A stretch of 64,000 nucleotides of DNA from Tetraselmis striata (GCA_006384855.1 VCJN01001373.1:1-64000), one strand, 5' to 3'; numbered from the stretch's first letter, positions 1 through 11,544 are shown. The notes: generated by a model not told the origin, from the letters alone. Program-made: numbers and translations.

Positions 1-77
1 GGATTCGAGTGATTCACAGGTGGAACACATACGGGTGGGGGGTACGCCAGATCTTGTCGCGGGTTGTACCAAGGTAC

Positions 78-425
78 GAGAACACGATTTTATTTCGAAC
101 AGCCCTCGCGAGTAGGCTGCCCCTTTCCGAGTCGTACAGACCCCCCTCCCCACCCGTAGGCGGATCTCGGAGAGGTCGACGCAAGGTCGAGGTCGTACAA
201 TAATTATTTTTAGCAGCCCCCCGTACATGGCTGCTGCCCGGCAGCGCCAGCAGGCGCTACAAGGACTACGAGTACTATTTAAGAGCCCCCCCCCCCCCCC
301 CCGCCCGTATGGCTCCCCGGTCGTCGCAAGATCCAAGGACCCGCCACAACCGGCTACCCCGCTCAGCCCCCTGCCGCACCCAGCCGGGTACGATTAGTCT
401 TAGGGGTTACCAGCGCCCACCACGT
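78..425 (+). repeat. Dispersed repeat, copy 1 (inverted relative to copy 2)
   Basis: This stretch reads as the reverse complement of 38045-38399 with scattered substitutions. Shared landmarks include ACGATTTTATTTCGAACA near its left end, CCCCACCCGTAGGCGGATC in the middle and GACCCGCCACAACCGG near its right end. A run of 17 C at about 286-302 replaces a less homogeneous stretch in copy 2. It lies just upstream of a truncated LINE. No credible protein was found; the matching 70-90 residue ORFs in the two copies are consequences of the DNA similarity. The element type is unknown. Confidence 0.75.
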
Positions 426-589
426 GGAGGTGGGGGTGGTGCCGCCAGGCCTGCCGCACCCAGGATCCTCCGCTCCTGGTGGGCCGTTACCCGGCGGCGG
501 GCGCTAGGACGGCGTGCAACAAGGCGCACCGTTGGCCACGACTTCCTTTTGCGTCGCGATTCACCCCGAGGTGCAGCAATGTGACAACA

Positions 590-2721
590 CGTTGGAGGTC
601 ACAGACGGGGCGCGGCGCGCTTCAACGCCGACGATGGATTGTTGGTGGGCCTCCCGGAGCACGTTTGGCCGGCTCTTCACGCCTTCCGCACCTCCATCAT
701 GGCGTCCGTGGGGCTTGAGGCGCGCTTCGACAAGATGCACGCGTACATCGCAGGCATGGAGGCCGCGCGGCGTGAGGCTCCGGCCGACATCGAGTGGCCC
801 GAGCTAGATGGCCGCCACGGCATCCCGGTCTTCAACGTGCCGCTCGGATCGCCGGGGTATGTGCATGCGTACATGCGCGGCAAGGCGGAGGAGCTACGAG
901 ATAACGAGAGGAGGTGGATGCTTGCCTGAGCACTCTGCCAATAAGCCAAGCCGACGGTATACCCACGCCTTGCATCACCACGCATGGGCCCTGCTCAAGC
1001 ATTGCATGCAACACAAGGCGGGGTATTGGCTCCGCAACTGCCTTCTGTCCGAGGTGGATGCCTTTGCGGAGGCGGTGGATGCCACCGTCCTCGCGGCGGT
1101 CGAGCGGGTGCTTGGGGTCTCTTTTGATCCCTCCACGTACGGCACCGACACCAATCCGGTGGGCACCGATTTCCTGGCGGAACTTCTGCACGACCCCGAC
1201 CCTATGGCAGCGGAGGCGGCTACTTTGAGCGAGGATGCAGTGGCCAGGACGCGCAGCAGGCTTCACCTTCCCTCTCGGTTGAAGGGCGGCGCTGGCATCC
1301 GCCGCATGGCTACCGTTCACGATGCCGCCTTTATCGGCTGCATGAATGACATCCTCCCGAGGTTCCGGACTAGGAACTCCGACACCAACACTCCAACCAT
1401 GGTTTCTTTGACCCACAGCTCGGGTCCGTAGTTGGCCGAGGCAGCTTCAACGCAACTTCTTCCGCCCGCCGGTATGACCACTTCCTCAACGATGCTCGTG
1501 GGTCGGCCAGCTACGCCGCCGGCGGCGGTGCGCGAGGCGTGGGGCCACTTAAGCGACGCAGATGCGCGCCTGCTGGAACGGGAAGCGGAGGCTGCGTCGG
1601 GCTCGCAACATGAGTTGACGGCATTTCTAGACCCTGCCAACAACTCAAGGCTTCGAAATGAGGTGTGCGCTCTCCCTGTCACATGTAGGGAACGGATCTT
1701 GTTCAACCAACTCGATGCGGCGTCGGACATGTGGACAGTGGCCATCCCCACCGCGCGGACGGTAATGACTCCGCATGAGCTGCGGGAGGTCGCTGCCGGG
1801 TACTTCTTTCTGTTTAGCCCGTGCTTGGCCCCGGTGGTTGGGAGCCAAATTATTCTGCCCTCGACAGAGTACAACCCCGTCAATGTTGACCTATACGACG
1901 ACGCACTCATGAACCTCCCGGCACCTGGGGACGCCCACTGGCGTGTACAGCACGACGCTATCGCAGACGCCTTACGCGATCAATGTGTTCACGACCTCGG
2001 TATCGTTGTACGCCGGGAGGTGGATGACTTATTCCCGCAGGCAGTGCCTCCATGCAACACCGTACCCAGGGATGAACTCAAGGACCTAGCGCCGGACGCA
2101 GAGCTCTCCCTTCCGGCGTTCAACGTCGTGACCGGGACCTATGATCCCCAGAGCTTGAAGTCCACGTTGCTGGAGTTCAAGACTATGCGGTACGGGGTCA
2201 AGTACACTGCAGTGCCCCGGGCCACGGCTGTGGATCGGTTTGAGCGCTCCCTGTTGGTCGACGTACAACGGGGGTTGGCAGCGCGGGATGCGGCGTGGCA
2301 CAACATGGAGCCCGGACAAAAGGGCCCTCTTCGAGACATCATGGATATGTCGGAGTACACGGGCATGGTTTTCGGCACAGTGGGTGAGGTGAGCAAGGTG
2401 GTGCGCCGCACAGTGCGCGGTGCCGCATGCTTGGCTGCGGATCGGGGTGCCCTCTCATCGCGAGGCACTTGGTGCACCACCCGGGCTCACCAGGAGGCCT
2501 TACTCGCAAGAGATTTCCTCGGGGTCCTGAGCTTGGTGGCGGCTCGAGAGCGCGCTCGCTGCCTCATCCGACGGCGCGAATTCGTCTGCCATCCCGTTGC
2601 CGAAGCTGCTCAGCACGTCCGAGGATCACCCTCACACACACGTGCACGCGTGGCCCGGACTCAGAACCGTGCGCGCATCACTCATCCATCCCGCCTCATG
2701 CGTGATGCGGGCCGCTTCTAG
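590..2721 (+). pseudogene. LINE A: 5'-truncated non-LTR retrotransposon, RT palm to C-terminal endonuclease
   Basis: The reading begins inside a reverse transcriptase palm: FNADDGLLV (DD at 630-635) is the motif C box, followed by LPEHVWPALHAF. The frame changes near 900; the thumb region continues in the 808-1428 frame (HHAWALLKHCMQHKAGYWLRN), meets an in-frame TAG at 1429-1431 and runs on to 2721. Near the end, APDAEL (about 2084-2101) and LLEFKTM (about 2168-2188) match the PD and E-x-K parts of a PD-(D/E)XK endonuclease, followed by VPRATAVDRFERSLL and VFGTVGE. The upstream RT, any ORF1 and the 5' end are missing. Frameshifts and the stop make it a dead copy. A related dead copy lies at 34655-36010 (-). 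Assignment to a named non-LTR clade is not possible by eye. Confidence 0.75.
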
Positions 2722-3705
2722 GCGGCTTGATGTGTTGATCGTTAAGTACTACTTTTAGCAGTAGGTGGATTTGTTACCGCCCTTTTGGTAATTCACACCA
2801 GTACAAACACGGGCATGGTCTTCGGCACAGTGGGTGAGGTGAGCAAGGTGGTGCGCCGCACAGTGCGCGGTGTCGCATGCTTGGCTGCGGATCGGGGTGC
2901 CCTCTCATCGCGAGGCACTTGGGGCGACCCCCGGGCTCACCAGGAGGCCTTACTCGCTAGAGATCTCCTCGGGGTCCTGAGCTTGGTGGCGGCTCGAGAG
3001 CGCGCTCGCTGCCTCATCCGACGGCGCAGATTCGTCTGCCATCCCGTTGCCGAAGCTGCTCAGCGCATCCGAGGATCACCCTCACACACACGTGCACGCG
3101 TGGCCCGGACTCAGAACCGTGCGCGCATCACTCATCCATCCCGCCTCATGCGTGATGCGGGCCGCTTCTAGGCGGCTTGATGTGTTGATCGTTAAGTACT
3201 ACTTTTAGCAGTAGGTGGATTTGTTACTGCCTTTTGGTAATTCACACCGGTACAAACACGGGCATGGTCTTCGGCACAGTGGGTGAGGTGAGCAAGGTGG
3301 TGCGCCGCACAGTGCGCGGTGTCGCATGCTTGGCCGCGGATCGGGGTGCCCTCTCATCGCGAGGCACTTGGTGCACCACCCGGGCTCACCAGGAGGCCTT
3401 ACTCGCAAGAGATTTCCTCGGGGTCCTGAGCTTGGTGGCGGCTCGAGAGCGCGCTCGCTGCCTCATCCGACGGCGCGAATTCGTCTGCCATCCCGTTGCC
3501 GAAGCTGCTCAGCACATCCGAGGATCACCCTCACACACACGTGCACGCGTGGCCCGGACTCAGAACCGTGCGCGCATCACTCATCCATCCCGCCTCAAGC
3601 GGGATGCGGGTCGCTTTTAGGCGGCTTGCTGTGTTGATTTTGTAGTACTACTTTTAGCAGTAGGTGGATTTGTTACTGCCCTTCTTGTAATTTACACCAA
3701 TACAA
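2361..3705 (+). repeat. Three tandem ~450-bp units made of the LINE A 3' end
   Basis: The sequence from GGCATGGT(T/C)TTCGGCAC recurs at 2361, 2812 and 3262, giving periods of 451 and 450 bases with few differences. Each unit contains the last ~120 codons of LINE A, its stop (TAG at 2719, 3169 and 3618) and a 3' tail with TTTTAGCAGTAGGTGG and a TGTAATTYACACCARTAC-type end. The coding frame enters units 2 and 3 with ORFs of 128 codons. Units are so alike that the expansion is recent, or the assembly has misjudged copy number. Confidence 0.9.
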
Positions 3706-4040
3706 ACCGCGACTACAGGTAAGGAGGGGTGTCACCCAATTGGCCACACCAACAATTGGCCATAAAATCTAGTTTTCACAGAATAACTTTGTAAAGAAAA
3801 CGACTTTTCCCCAAAACCTTGGTACCCTCGGATTTCTCAGCTCTTCAGCTTTCCGGAGATGGTCTCAAATCTGGGATCGGGCCACTGACCGGCCGGTACG
3901 GTCAGCGGCCCGGCCCGATGTTAACTGATCCGGGTTCAAAATCAGCATATTGTTAAGCACTCGCACCACCTGCCCAACTTTCCGCTAACCACCGACCTCC
4001 CCCACACATCCTAGATGTCTTAAGAGGTGTCCACGGAGCT
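3706..4040. other. Spacer without recognised feature
   Basis: CAATTGGCCA occurs twice close together near 3737-3762 with GTTG/CAAC around it. No ORF or known element end was recognised. Confidence 0.4.
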
Positions 4041-4951
4041 ATGGCTCGTCGCGTGCCGTTTTACAACGCGAGTTTTCTGCTATTTTTGCTGCCGCTCCCG
4101 GCGCTGGTCGCCGTCGGCCGCAAGGACGAGCACACTCACGCTAGAACCGAGTCTAAAGCCCATGCCAAGGCAGCGTCAAAGGGAAGCTTGGCTAAAGGCC
4201 GTCGAAAGCAACCCGACCATGGCCGTGGATCGTACAATCTGTGGAGCGAGGAGGACATGGAGGGCGCCGACACTGAGCTCGCTGAGGGTGCCAGCACCAA
4301 AAACCCACGCCTAGAGTTCAATTTGGCACACAAGTGGAACATACATATGAAAACCCTGGAGCGCTATTTCCACAAACCTGCCTATTTTGACGCCGTGACG
4401 AGTGCATCTGGCAAGGGTAGAGGTAGGGATTCTAACGTGCGATGAGGAGGAGGAGGAGACCGTTTAGTTCGTCCTCGCCCAACATGCTGCATGAACGGCC
4501 CTGAGCCATACCTGACTCAATGGGTGATCATGAAGGTCGTGCAAAGTAAGGGTGCTTGGGAAAGCCAACACTGCAACTGGAAAAAGCATGTCTGAACAAC
4601 AACAAGCTCCGCTACACCTGGTACCGCCGCTTTAAGGAGCGGCACTCTGACCGGATCCGGAGCCGGGTCGTTGAGAATCTGGACCCCAAGCGGTGGAAGG
4701 TAACACTAGATGACATGAAATCTCTCTACGACATCTTGGACAATAACCTCAGGAAGACCTACCATGACCTGCATGCACGCAACGTCTGCAACCTGGACGA
4801 GACAAACATAACCCATGAGCGGTGGAAGTCCAGGGTGTTAGCGGCGAAGGGAGCGCGGCGAACACACACACTATGTAACGAGGCGCGGTTTTCTATGACC
4901 GCCGCCCGGTCGTCTTTGCGGACGGGGGCGAGATGCCTCGTCCCCACTTAA
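4041..4951 (+). pseudogene. pogo/Tigger-like DDE transposase relic
   Basis: The first ORF (4041-4442) carries a psq-type helix-turn-helix, YNLWSEEDMEGADTELAEG then AHKWNIHMKTLERYF. After a gap of about 110 bases with stops, 4556-4948 in another frame reads YTWYRRFKERH (CENP-B-type DNA binding) and ARNVCNLDETNITHE, which matches the first catalytic Asp region (NxDET) of pogo-family DDE enzymes. VLAAKGARRTHTL follows, as expected after that Asp. The remaining catalytic Asp residues are not present in frame, so the copy is broken and truncated. No convincing terminal inverted repeats were located. The superfamily is Tc1/mariner by motif; the exact family is inference. Confidence 0.65.
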
Positions 4952-5013
4952 TCATCAAGGGCAAGAGGCGGCCTAAGTGTTGGGGCAGTCAGGAGTATAA
5001 GGGTGCCTGGTAG

Positions 5014-5275
5014 TAATCGCCACTTTTCTGCTAGGCTCGGTAGTCTAAATGAAGTCCCCGGCGGGCCCGCCTTCCGTAATTTCTAAAATGAGTGCATAGC
5101 GTCGTGATGAAGAGTGGTATGCGCCTGATGCAGTTTATTACGAGTACGTCACGGAATGACTACAGACGAGTATCATACTACTGGTAAGATTACAGGATGG
5201 GTACATGGTATTACAATATAATTACGAAGTCGGGCGGGAGCTGTGAGGATATGGCGACTACCCTCACTAGTGCCT
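5014..5275 (+). repeat. Inverted repeat arm, left
   Basis: Positions about 5100-5275 match the reverse complement of 6579-6620 plus 6790-6950. Shared words include GGTATGCGCCTGATG, CTGGTAAGATTACAGGATG (about 5182), GAAGTCGGGCGGGAG and CTAGTGCCTCGGG. The first part (5014-5082) also matches the reverse complement of 10406-10474, sharing GCCACTTTTCTGCTAGGCT and the palindrome GGCGGGCCCGCC. It is therefore part of a dispersed family and flanks the piggyBac-like relic. Confidence 0.75.
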
Positions 5276-5553
5276 CGGGCAAATATGCTGTATGGCATAT
5301 ATACACCACGAGTATACAACACGGGTCGCGTCGGCATCATTGACGGATTTTAATTACATACTACTAATACTACGCGGGCCGCGCCCATAACAGAAGCGCC
5401 GCCCTCTAAGATAATGTAGCTCGCTGAACCAGCATCACACCACCGGTTCCGGCCAGGGCACTGCGGAGGAGCAACCGTCAGCCGCCAACCGACCGGGAAA
5501 GGAAGATCTTGAGGTACGGGGTTTGGGTACGGGGAGGGTTGCCCGGTGGCGGC

Positions 5554-5800
5554 CTAGTCCGTGCGGCGGTTGACGGTGTAAACCGCGAGGTCCTTGGCGG
5601 TCCTGCGGCGGTGCCGGGTCCAGCATGCGACGCCGTTGCGCCTCTTGCTCGGCATGCACAGAGGCATGTCGCAGTCCGGGCACTTGTAGGACGTCCAACC
5701 CACCTTGTCATCGCCATCACGGCCCACATTGCAGCGGGCTTGCTTGGTGGCGTTGTCGTTGCCGGAGCGTTTGCCGAGTTGTCGCAGTCGGACGGAACAA
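5554..5800 (-). pseudogene. piggyBac-like transposase C-terminal Cys-rich domain (relic)
   Basis: On the minus strand one frame reads QARCNVGRDGDDKVGWTSY, KCPDCDMPLCMPSKRRNG, VACWTRHRR, ending NRRTD-stop (stop at 5554-5556). The spacing RC-x-V, then YKCPxCxxPLC, then C-x-x-x-H resembles the zinc-binding tail of piggyBac/DDE_Tnp_1_7 transposases. The catalytic core was not found upstream on the minus strand. The relic lies between inverted repeats (5100-5275 and 6579-6950), which could be the ends of the element. Alternatives are another Cys-rich protein or chance, because the GC-rich region has open frames on several strands. Confidence 0.45.
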
Positions 5801-6578
5801 TGGTGGCGGCGAAACGCGACAGAGGGACGGCGATCGGACCAGCGTCGTTCGGCACAGGGACACCAGGGACAGCCGGTGCCGTGACCATGGCACTTCCGGG
5901 GATGTCCTAGAACGTGAGGCCATGGGCATGGCGTAGCTTACCTCGAGTTCGGGACGGGGCTGGTCGTCAGGGCTGACTGACCTGCGCCCCTGCGGGGCGC
6001 AGGTCAGTCGGCCGTTGTTGTGTTATTTCAAAGAAATTCGAATTCCGATTCAACATCCAGATGCGATCGCACGGGCGCGCAGCCCACACGCGTCGACATA
6101 ATCATCACATGCCGACGACATATCATCCAGGCAAGGTATTAGACGAGTGCTGGGTGGTATGGGAGTCATACTTGAGGCAGAGTGGATTGCATCTTTAGCA
6201 TGTTGAGGTCTCTGGGGACTCGATGCCATGGTCCCACCTGATGCGGCATGTGTCGTTCACGACAGACTCCGCGACTTCTCCAAACTTCATAGCCCTCTGT
6301 TGGCGTACTCTGCCGGGGGCGGCAGGGGCTTGATACGGCCCAAGACGGGCGGCTACACGGCTCTTGAGCTGAATAGGTTGTCGCATGGTGAATCGGTGGG
6401 TTGGGAATGGTGGCCGCTTTGCACTGCCCAATCAGCCGACCCGACCGGGCCCGGACCAACTTAAGTATCCTATTTGGGGCCCTTTGGACCTCCCCTGACG
6501 CCCTGGTGGTCATCATGCCAGTTTTGCCCATAGTACTGGGCCCATACTTTCTGTTGTATATATACAACATTTGTTGCA
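5801..6578. other. Interior between inverted repeats, no recognised gene
   Basis: ORFs on both strands reach 150 codons but have no recognisable motif. CTGACCTGCGCCCCTGCGGG (5979-5998) followed by GCGCAGGTCAG forms a strong short hairpin, the kind of structure that could end transcription or an element. TATATACAACA occurs twice near 6555-6590. Confidence 0.4.
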
Positions 6579-6960
6579 TATATACAACATATTTCCCCGA
6601 GGCACTAGCCCTAATCATCATAGCACATTAGGCGCGTAGCGCGCGCTCGTCGGATGACGGGCTGCGCCCGCGCCCTGTCGGTTATAACGCGCCGCCTGAT
6701 ATATCAGGCACGGCGCCTGTCGGCATGTAACCATATCATACTCCACCATCACACCAGTGGAATAGCACTCACTCTCTCCACTACGCGCACCTTCCCTCCA
6801 CTAGGCTCCCGCCCGACTTCGTAATTACACTGTATTACCATGTACCCATCCTGTAATCTTACCAGTAGTATGACACTTGTATGTAGTCATTCCGTGCCGT
6901 ACTCCGTAATAAACTCCATCAGGCGCATACCACACTACGTCATCGCGACGCTGTATCTGC
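6579..6960 (-). repeat. Inverted repeat arm, right
   Basis: This is the reverse-complement partner of 5100-5275. The homology is interrupted by about 170 bases (6621-6789), which looks like an insertion in this arm or a deletion in the other. The inserted stretch contains GCGCGTAGCGCGCGC and CGGCGCCTG blocks. Confidence 0.7.
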
Positions 6961-7019
6961 CGTGAACTACGGTTGCATCTGCCCCTTGAAGCCCGACAAT
7001 CTCGCTGCGCTATAGCCTA

Positions 7020-7205
7020 ATCCGCGATAGCGCGCGCGCGGCACAGCCAGTGAGCGGGCGCGCGGCAGTGGGCGGCGAGGCGCGCGGCAGTGGGCGGGCG
7101 GAAAAAATTATTTACATCTGGTTTTGACCAGGACCGCCTCGGCGGCCGGCCTGCTGCTCGCGGGCGGTGGCGGCAGCGGCTACGGCGGCCCGGCGGCCGG
7201 CCCGC
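7020..7205 (+). repeat. Dispersed direct repeat, copy 1
   Basis: This closely matches 61324-61502 in the same orientation. Both contain two GCGCGGCAGTGGGCGG-type units, then TTATTTACAT, TTTTGACC, and CGGCGGCCGGCCTGCTGCT. In each the ORF reads TASAAGLLLAGG or AIASAAGLLLAGG followed by SGYGGPAAGPR. The peptide similarity may only reflect the DNA. No element type was recognised. Confidence 0.8.
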
Positions 7206-7609
7206 GGCCCGAGCGCCCCACCGCCCGCCCCGGCCCCGGCACCACCCCGGCCCCCCAGCCGCCGGCTTGGCGGGCTGCTCGGCCTTCTTGGCCGGGGGCT
7301 CCGGGCTACTGCCCTCGTCGACGTCAGCTGTCGACGTCGGGGGTCTGACACAGCAACTGCGAAAGTCAGTATGCGTGTTGATTGCTTGTCGCGACGGCGG
7401 TGGCTGTGTAATCGAACAAGTGGGAAAACCCTCAAGCTCCGTGCGAGTCGTCTTATAATATCATACATGTTCTATCATTATGTTATATATAAATTATTTA
7501 TAATAATGTTTGAATAAAATATATAATGATATGTATACTAACATATTATAATAAATTAATATAATATTTTATAATTCAATATACATTGTGATATAATAAT
7601 ATATTCATT
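7206..7609. other. GC-rich to AT-rich transition, no gene
   Basis: A strongly GC-rich stretch (to about 7345) gives way to AT-rich DNA from about 7455, made of TATAAT/ATATAA words. No coding signal was recognised. Confidence 0.4.
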
Positions 7610-7727
7610 ACATCAGGGCTTTCACAAATGCGCACTACAAACAGAACTAACAGCAACTATGAAAGGTTGCCAGCAAAAGAGAGACATAAGCATGAAACCA
7701 AGGTCGAGCAGGAGGCCAGGGAGCCTC
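7610..7727 (-). mobile_element. LINE C family 3'-end fragment
   Basis: On the minus strand this matches the 3' end of LINE C: GCTCGACCTTGGTTTCA, GCTGGCAACCTTTCATAG, TAGTGCGC and the terminal AAAGCCCTGATGTAA. The fragment is 5'-truncated and inserted in AT-rich DNA, as expected of a short LINE copy. Sister 3' ends are at 11545-11718, 30948-31100 and within 34736-35128. Confidence 0.85.
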
Positions 7728-8480
7728 CTAATAATATATAATAATATATTACTATATTATTATATAGTAATAGAATAATATATTACTATATAGTATGTTA
7801 CAATATAGCATGCAACTGTAGTATATATAGCGCAGATCGTAGGAGTACTGCAGTGCGAGTACCCGGCGTGATGCGTATCCATAGCGTAATATCCGCATAA
7901 TTATGTTCAGCCCTGAGCCATATTTATCCCGTATGGCGACCGTATTTAGCGTGTAAATGAGAGCACATGTGTCCTCATTTGACACGGACGTGCTCGAGGG
8001 TCGTACTTCGCTCGTAACTACCTTTCAACGGGGAAGGGTCCCGTAATGAGCTTGTAATTCGACGGTACGCGTTTGCACAAGCCCAATAAGCAGTAATGAG
8101 ACAAGCGACTGACTATCCCAATACGACGGGGCTGCCAAACGGCTTGTAGTGCCGCGCAAGAGGCCGGTTGGCACACGGTGCACCAAGGCGCAAGGCGACT
8201 TACTCCGGAGCCACAGGCAGCGCTAGCACGCAGCCACACATATCAAGAATCACGCAGGCTACTTCGTACAAGAAAGAAAATATAAGGTGTGTCCCGCCGA
8301 TGTGCCATTCACATGCATGTATGCAATAACATATATGTCTATCATAGCATGCTCTGATATAATGTTTATCTTTGATGTCATGATATGCAGAGCCCGGGGG
8401 CCATACATACAAGACTCCCATACCTGTGTGGCATTCAAAGGAAACCGCCAAGGAGCATGAGATGAGCAGATGCATGCAGA
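7728..8480. other. AT-rich spacer, no recognised gene
   Basis: TATATAATA-type low-complexity DNA to about 7830, then unstructured sequence. No motif-bearing ORF was recognised on either strand. Confidence 0.4.
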
Positions 8481-8501
8481 TTGGGATCGAGGAGTCAGGA
8501 G

Positions 8502-8738
8502 ATGGGCTGTCCGCAAGCAATGGTCACTGTTTTCGAGTCAGCGCTCAGGAGAAGGCTTGAGCAGGTCCCGCTGGCAGAGCTGCCCGGCGACTTTGTCATC
8601 AGACTGCAGGTCTTGGCAGATGCCGCTACGATCTACAAGAAGGGGGAGGTGAAGATCACCGTGGTCGTGATCAGGGCAATCACAGAGCGCATGAATGCAC
8701 ATGGGAAAGGGATCAATGGATGGCTGGTCCATCAATAG
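8502..8738 (+). CDS. Hypothetical small ORF (78 codons)
   Basis: The ORF from the ATG at 8502 reads like protein: an amphipathic stretch with LEQVPLAELPGDFVIRLQV then KKGEVKITVVVIRAITERMN. It has no homologue I recognise. It could be an exon, since the next 200 bases contain no continuation in frame, or a coding remnant of a mobile element. Function unknown. Confidence 0.25.
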   Translation: MGCPQAMVTVFESALRRRLEQVPLAELPGDFVIRLQVLADAATIYKKGEVKITVVVIRAITERMNAHGKGINGWLVHQ

Positions 8739-10405
8739 CCCCAATAATAATTACAATAAAGTGTGCTTGTATGAAGGTGCGATAAATGCATGTAATGCAG
8801 ATTGTGGTTTGAGATTTTGCGGACATCAATTCAACATCACTTACAATTGCATTCTTGCTGCTATCTATGTTTGGCATGCGTGAAGGTGGTGACAGCTACA
8901 CGGACTTAATCGCCAAGTAGGGAGGCGTGATGTAGCAAGTCTGAAAGCTGCAGAGGGATGGCATTCAGCTGCGCGGCAAGCAGTTCTCCGTGCTGCTGCG
9001 GCTTGGATCCGGGAGCATGGCTGCAACAGCGACTATCACTGCCAGGGGGTGTAGCACAGTCACATCGCAGTCAAGGATGCAGCGAGGCGTCGCTGCAACA
9101 AGCACAAGAAGGACGACGGAGCAGGAGGTGGATCGTCACGGGTCAGGCCGGCACTGCAGCCACTTTCACACCAAGGCCGTGCTGGGGATCGGGCTGGCAC
9201 AGATTCGGCTGCACAGCGCAAGGCGCACCGGCGTAAGCAACGAGACAGCTAGATATTTAGTCAATACAAGTTTGCAGCACATCCATGTAATTCAAACATG
9301 ATCCCTTTCCATACTGCCCGATGCATAGTGCCGCACACAGCATTGCAGCAATGCAGTCCCAGAGACCGAGCGATCATAGCAAATGAATTACACGCCAGTC
9401 CAGTCATGTCCCGCGGCACAAGCCAAGTCTACATAACGGTCAAAAACTAGTTGACAGCCAATCACGGAGGGGGGGGGTCGCAGGCCGTGCATCGGCCGTG
9501 CGCGGGGTGTAGGTCGTTGAGTCGCTCAGCGGCAGTGCACGCATCGCCAAGAACCAGACATAATGCACCTGCACACAGCAACATATATGCACACACCACA
9601 GATCACACAGGGGGTCGACACATATTCTGACCGGCAGAAACTTTTATATGGCTCTATATTGCCGGATTCTGAAGTTTGACTAGGGCGGGTGCCTTATCTG
9701 GTCCAGGGATCACTTTGACAGCGAGGGGAGGAGGGTCGAGGTTAGGCAGAAAGTTGAGTGCGCATTGTGACTCGCCCGCGCTCACCTGACAAGCTTCGGC
9801 CGTGCTCCACCTGGATGATGGCGAAAACCAGCGTGGCGGCAGGCTTCAGTATCCTCGAGACGTTGTGCCGGGCTTTGACTGACCGAACCGTGTATGGTCG
9901 CCCCACGAGCGGCGGCCCACGTGGGCTGGCTGGTGATGGCCAACTGACTGTTCCGGCGCGTCGCGTAAGCATATAGTTATGCGGGCCGCAACGAGGGCTG
10001 CTAATGTGCCGATACCGGTGCCCTACAGTTAGCCGTGGGCAGGCGTCCAGCCCTCCTTCCCCTCAGGAATACGGCGCTTGGAGTTGCGACGCCCGATGGG
10101 CACCGGCGGCTCGCAGCGTGTGTGTAGTGTGTGTGTGTGGGGGGGGGGGGGGGGGGGGGGGTAGGAGCCACTCACTGGCGCTGCTGCGATGGTTAACTGC
10201 CCGCCTGCACCTGCAAAAAATCAGCGGGTTAGAGCCCTACCTGTGAGATGCCGTTGGGCGTTGGGCGTTGCGAGTCGTCACGGAGCTTATTGTGAATCGT
10301 TAAAGTACAGCATAGCGGAAGTCCCAAAGATTACGCGTTACCACGCGAGGCGCGATGTGGGCCCAATGTACTATGGGGACGGCACGACATGGTACTGGTA
10401 TAAAT
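8739..10405. other. Spacer with poly-G tract, no recognised gene
   Basis: Between 8930 and 9240 several frames stay open for about 100 codons, one reading AVLRAAAAWIREHGCNSDYH, but a stop breaks it and nothing is recognisable. A GTGTGTGTG run followed by about 22 G lies at 10127-10162. The rest is unassigned. Confidence 0.35.
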
Positions 10406-10474
10406 TACGGAAGGCGGGCCCGCCGGGGACTTCATTGCAACTACCGAGCCTAGCAGAAAAGTGGCGATTACACG
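10406..10474 (-). repeat. Dispersed repeat sharing the GGCGGGCCCGCC palindrome
   Basis: The reverse complement of this stretch matches 5014-5082 almost base for base, including GCCACTTTTCTGCTAGGCTC, the palindrome GGCGGGCCCGCC and CTTCCGTAATTT. Similarity drops on both sides, so only this core is shared between the two loci. Confidence 0.8.
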
Positions 10475-11544
10475 GTATATACAGCGATTTCAAGCCCATT
10501 CCGTGGGAAAATCGCGATTACGGGCCATTACAGTGCAACTACGAGACATGCTGGGAGGCTATAAATTAGTGTCACAGGAGCCTAGTGCTTGCAGTGCAGG
10601 CTAAGGGCTGGATGGACTCCGAGATTATTCTATCTTGGTTCACCGAGTAATTCCTACCTTTCACCGTTGATCGCCGCTCCGAGAAGACGCCGGTCATCCT
10701 CGTGCTTGATATATAACTTCTCTGGCCACGTTCATCCTGCAACACTGAAAATGGCAAGAGAGAACAATGTCATCATGGTGCTGGGGCTGCCCCCCCCCCC
10801 CCCCCCCCCCCCCGCAAGTTGGTCCCGCCGTCGCGTTCGAAGCTGCACATGCACATGTTGACTCAGCCCGGCAGGCCATTGAAACAGCCCGCCCTCACGT
10901 AGATATGGCAGCGATCTCAACACTTCAGGCAGTAGCTAGGCATGCATTCAACAAGGCTGTGAAGCCCAAGGCAACCATACGTCGCGGCGCAACAGATGTC
11001 GCACGTCGTGCTGCCGACCCCCGCCCACATGTTCAGGACATCACGAACCGTCCACCGACCGCCGATGCCTAGCGATACCCGTCCCCCAGCCGCTCACCGC
11101 CCCGTAACCTAGACGCCGCCCCGAGCGTTTGTAAGGCTTATGGGAAGATTATATTATAAATTGACTGTCGGCGGCGCTGATGGTTGCGCCCAACCCACTC
11201 GCGGGACTGCCGATGTGAGAGCGGTATCGGTGTGGCCAAACACTGGGAGCCGACGTATTTTTTATGCACGATCCACCCACCTGTGACCGGCTGGAAAATA
11301 ACCGTCCGGTCAACAAATCAGGCCGCACGACTTGTGGCAGATAGCCCTAGATACAACTCCCATATCCAAGGTCGGGAGGACCATATCATGCTAAACCTAG
11401 CTTTATCTAAGCTAAGTTGAGAATACCCTTAACATGGCCAATAGGCCCCAATCCTCCTTACATGTAATCCTACCTTCAGTCGCAATGATATATATTCCCC
11501 TTTCGGTCTTTCTGGTCGTTCCTTGGCTTCGGTGCTTCCCTTGA
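10475..11544. other. Spacer; poly-C tract and one unexplained open stretch
   Basis: About 20 C lie at 10792-10813. After it, 10820-11069 (+) stays open and reads helix-like (VAFEAAHAHVDSARQAIETA, then HVDMAAISTLQAVARHAFNK) to a TAG at 11070. It could be a terminal exon, but no partner exon or family was recognised. Confidence 0.25.

Noticed and set aside
3920..3950. tRNA T-arm-like GGTTCAAAATC
   Set aside because: No acceptor stem, anticodon stem or A-box could be paired around it.
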